A DNA stretch of 13,647 nt, from positions 1 through 13,647 of the forward strand of contig CAZICM010000109.1 in assembly GCA_964537685.1 (NCBI GenBank), in the 5' to 3' direction. Source of the stretch: CAZICM01 sp964537685. Lineage in GTDB: Bacteria > Myxococcota_A > Polyangia > Polyangiales > Polyangiaceae. Under the pieces are notes generated by a model. It made no database searches and was not told the DNA's origin. It saw nothing but the letters and a program-made list of their open reading frames with translations. Shown one piece after another: positions 11,922-13,647 of the stretch (position 1 is its first letter; every line of letters begins with the position of its first letter). Position numbers and translations under genes: made by a program.

Positions 11922-13647
11922 TTATTGGATAGAGATATCGAGCTTGTAGTCGAAGATGTCGTTGGCCGCTCCGCCCGTCGCGTACACCTCGAGGTAATAG
12001 GTGCCTGCGGGAAGGTTATGAGCGCCGGCATGGAGGGGAGTCGCTCCGCGGCCATCGATAAGCGAGCATTTTCCCCGGCCTGAATCGGTATCGGTGACCA
12101 AAATGGTTCCGGCCGCGTTGTAGAGCCGAAGGGAGCTATCGACTCCATTGCTTTCACAGGTTACAGCCCCGTTTTCGAGGACTTCGGCGCGCACGGATTG
12201 GCCTTGAGCCACGGTGATGGCGTAGTAGTCGACATCGCCGGCTCCATTGCGAAGACCGGGAGCGAATACATCTGTTCCGGGTGGCGCAACAATTGAATTG
12301 GAAGCCGTTGCCCTGGTTTCATTGGGCTCAGTTTCGGCGGGGCCGGCAGCCTGGGTCTTGAGAAGCAGGCTATATGCTGCAATTGTGGCGTTATCGCCCG
12401 GTTCATGAACCTGGACATAATAGGTGCCCGCCGCAAGATTCATGACGAGGGCGGAACAGTTACCAATACCATCGTCGTTTGAGGAGTAGATGGTTGTTCC
12501 GCCGCTGTTCAATACGTTGATTACCGTATCGATCGCGGCACAATCCTTCAGGGTTGAATCAAAGGTTTCAATTCGAAGGGTTTGAGCGGCAGCTAAGGTG
12601 AATTTAAAATAATCGTTATCGCCGACGGGCGTAATGGCTCCCGAAATCATGTGATTGACGCTGATTTGGGGATTTGAATCCGCCTGAGCGGTTGAGCCAT
12701 TGGGTTCGGTTTCGGTGACGAGCTCCCAGAGACAAACCGAGCTACAGCCATCGTTATTGGAGGTGTTGCCATCGTCGCACTGTTCTGGGCCGCGGAGGTA
12801 GGTATCGCCGCAGACATTGGTGCAAATGCTGGGAGATCCGAGGCAGGTGTAACCGGGTTCGACGGTACAAGCGTTATCGCAGCCGTCGCCGACCGCGAGA
12901 TTGCCGTCATCGCACAGCTCGGAGCCTGCTTTGACGCCATCACCGCAGGTGGTGGTGCAGTTGCTGGGAGAACCCGTGCAGGTATAGCCGGGCTCGACGG
13001 TACAGGTTGAGCTGCAGCCATCGCCTCCGACGGGCGGCATTCCGGAATCGTTGTCGCAAGCTTCGCCCGTAACGACGAGAGCATCGCCGCAGATGGGGGT
13101 GCAGGCCGTGGGCGAGACCAGAAGATTGCAGGTGAAGCCTGTTTCGATGGTGCAGGTCGCGCTGCAACCGTCGCCGCTGGATATATCGCCGTCGTCGCAT
13201 TGCTCGGAACCTGCTTTGGTTCCATCGCCGCAGGTGGTGGAGCAGACGCTCGGCTGATTTCCCGCGCAGGTGTAGCCCATCTCGACGATACAGGCCGCGC
13301 TGCATCCATCGCCCGCCGTGGTGTTGCTGTCGTCGCAGCCTTCGGATGCGGCTTTTTTACCGTCACCGCAGGTGGTGGAGCAGACGCTGGGCGTACCGCT
13401 GCAGGTGTAGCCGAACTCAACTGCGCAGGTCGCGCTGCAGCCATCGCCGGCCGTGGTGTTGCTGTCATCGCAAGCTTCGGTGCCTTTCAACATGCCGTCG
13501 CCGCATACCGGGGAGCAGGTGCTCGGCATACCGCTGCAGGTGTAACCAGCCTCGATGGTGCAGGTTGCGCTGCAGCCATCGCCTGCGGTGGTGTTGCTGT
13601 CGTCGCAGGTTTCAGCGCCTTTCAGCATGCCATCGCCGCATACCGGG
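11922..13647 (-). CDS. Secreted Cys-rich DUF4215-repeat protein with two C-terminal PPC domains, 5' end missing
   Basis: The frame is open to the window edge, so the N-terminus and signal peptide lie outside; about 574 residues are visible. The first part is an array of DUF4215 / TIGR02232 repeats of 45-48 residues, each of the form CGDG...E.CDD.N...GDGCS..C..E.GYTC. Six are full and a seventh is shortened. The seventh runs into 'TETEPNGSTAQ', the start of the first bacterial pre-peptidase C-terminal (PPC) domain. A second PPC domain begins at 'ETEPNETRATASN'. Both PPC domains end in the typical 'AGTYYVQV' / 'AGTYYLEV' strand, and the second ends the protein about 13 residues later. Such proteins are exported in myxobacteria, and the cysteines probably form disulfides; their function is generally unknown. 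The fused catalytic or binding domain, if any, would be upstream. The gene converges on the membrane protein with the inverted repeat between them. Confidence 0.92.
   Translation of the reverse strand, partial: PVCGDGMLKGAETCDDSNTTAGDGCSATCTIEAGYTCSGMPSTCSPVCGDGMLKGTEACDDSNTTAGDGCSATCAVEFGYTCSGTPSVCSTTCGDGKKAASEGCDDSNTTAGDGCSAACIVEMGYTCAGNQPSVCSTTCGDGTKAGSEQCDDGDISSGDGCSATCTIETGFTCNLLVSPTACTPICGDALVVTGEACDNDSGMPPVGGDGCSSTCTVEPGYTCTGSPSNCTTTCGDGVKAGSELCDDGNLAVGDGCDNACTVEPGYTCLGSPSICTNVCGDTYLRGPEQCDDGNTSNNDGCSSVCLWELVTETEPNGSTAQADSNPQISVNHMISGAITPVGDNDYFKFTLAAAQTLRIETFDSTLKDCAAIDTVINVLNSGGTTIYSSNDDGIGNCSALVMNLAAGTYYVQVHEPGDNATIAAYSLLLKTQAAGPAETEPNETRATASNSIVAPPGTDVFAPGLRNGAGDVDYYAITVAQGQSVRAEVLENGAVTCESNGVDSSLRLYNAAGTILVTDTDSGRGKCSLIDGRGATPLHAGAHNLPAGTYYLEVYATGGAANDIFDYKLDISIQ
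12738..13647 (-). repeat. DNA-level tandem repeats encoding the DUF4215 array
   Basis: Measured between the first Cys codons of successive CGD motifs, the spacings from the window edge inward are 135, 135, 138, 141, 144 and 135 bp. The units nearest the edge are the most alike, with long stretches of identical sequence in the two outermost units, which suggests recent unit duplication. The last 12 bases of the window (CCGCATACCGGG) repeat those at 13501-13512, so the array continues outside. Confidence 0.85.

Noticed and set aside
12647..13468. 273-codon Ala/Pro/Thr-rich minus-strand ORF inside the DUF4215 gene.
   Set aside because: It is a shifted frame of the repeat array; the other frame has the conserved Cys pattern and PPC domains.

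Overview
The window looks like a piece of a myxobacterial (Myxococcota, probably Polyangia-type) chromosome. The evidence is a secreted protein built from the Cys-rich 'CGDG...CDDxNTxxGDGCS' repeats (DUF4215 / TIGR02232, 'Myxococcus cysteine-rich repeat'), a TerB-like module of a type common in myxobacteria, several lipoproteins with Ser/Ala/Pro-rich linkers, and a lipoprotein SH3-YkuD L,D-transpeptidase. GC content is moderate. The odd window length and the fact that both ends fall in repeated sequence suggest the window may be a whole contig.

Layout. 1-4720 (+): a probable three-gene operon, made of a beta-propeller/di-heme cytochrome c peroxidase-like (MauG-type) exported protein, a small exported protein of unknown function, and a cytochrome P450 carrying an N-terminal TerB-like domain. 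4746-5711 (-): an Rpn/PD-(D/E)XK-like (YhgA/DUF4351-type) protein, convergent with the P450. 5712-6126: a 415-bp gene-free stretch with three 43/43/42-bp tandem repeats and, next to them, a gapped dyad that fits the RegA/PrrA/RegR-type operator. 6127-8018 (+): a RegB/RegA (PrrBA, ActSR)-type two-component system in which the quinone-binding motif GGxxNPF, the H-box and the redox cysteine are all visible. 8098-8547 (+): a small lipoprotein with a Thr-Pro repeat linker and four cysteines. 8566-10311 (-): an L,D-transpeptidase lipoprotein. 10368-11765 (+): an unrecognised four-TM membrane protein, divergent from the transpeptidase. 11764-11890: a 127-bp nested inverted repeat between convergent genes. 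11922-13647 (-): the 3' part of a large secreted protein with seven visible DUF4215 repeats followed by two PPC domains.

How it fits together. The left operon reads as redox/oxidative chemistry: an exported c-type cytochrome plus a cytoplasmic P450. The middle holds a redox-sensing two-component system that may regulate itself through the adjacent dyad. The right half is cell envelope and surface: lipoproteins, peptidoglycan cross-linking and a Cys-rich secreted protein. The points most worth a second look are the TerB-P450 fusion, the inverted-repeat element whose arm sequence also occurs at base 1 of the window, the 43-bp repeats with the RegA-like dyad upstream of the sensor kinase, and a drift within genes from C-ending to G-ending codons. 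No tRNA, rRNA, CRISPR array or complete insertion sequence was found.
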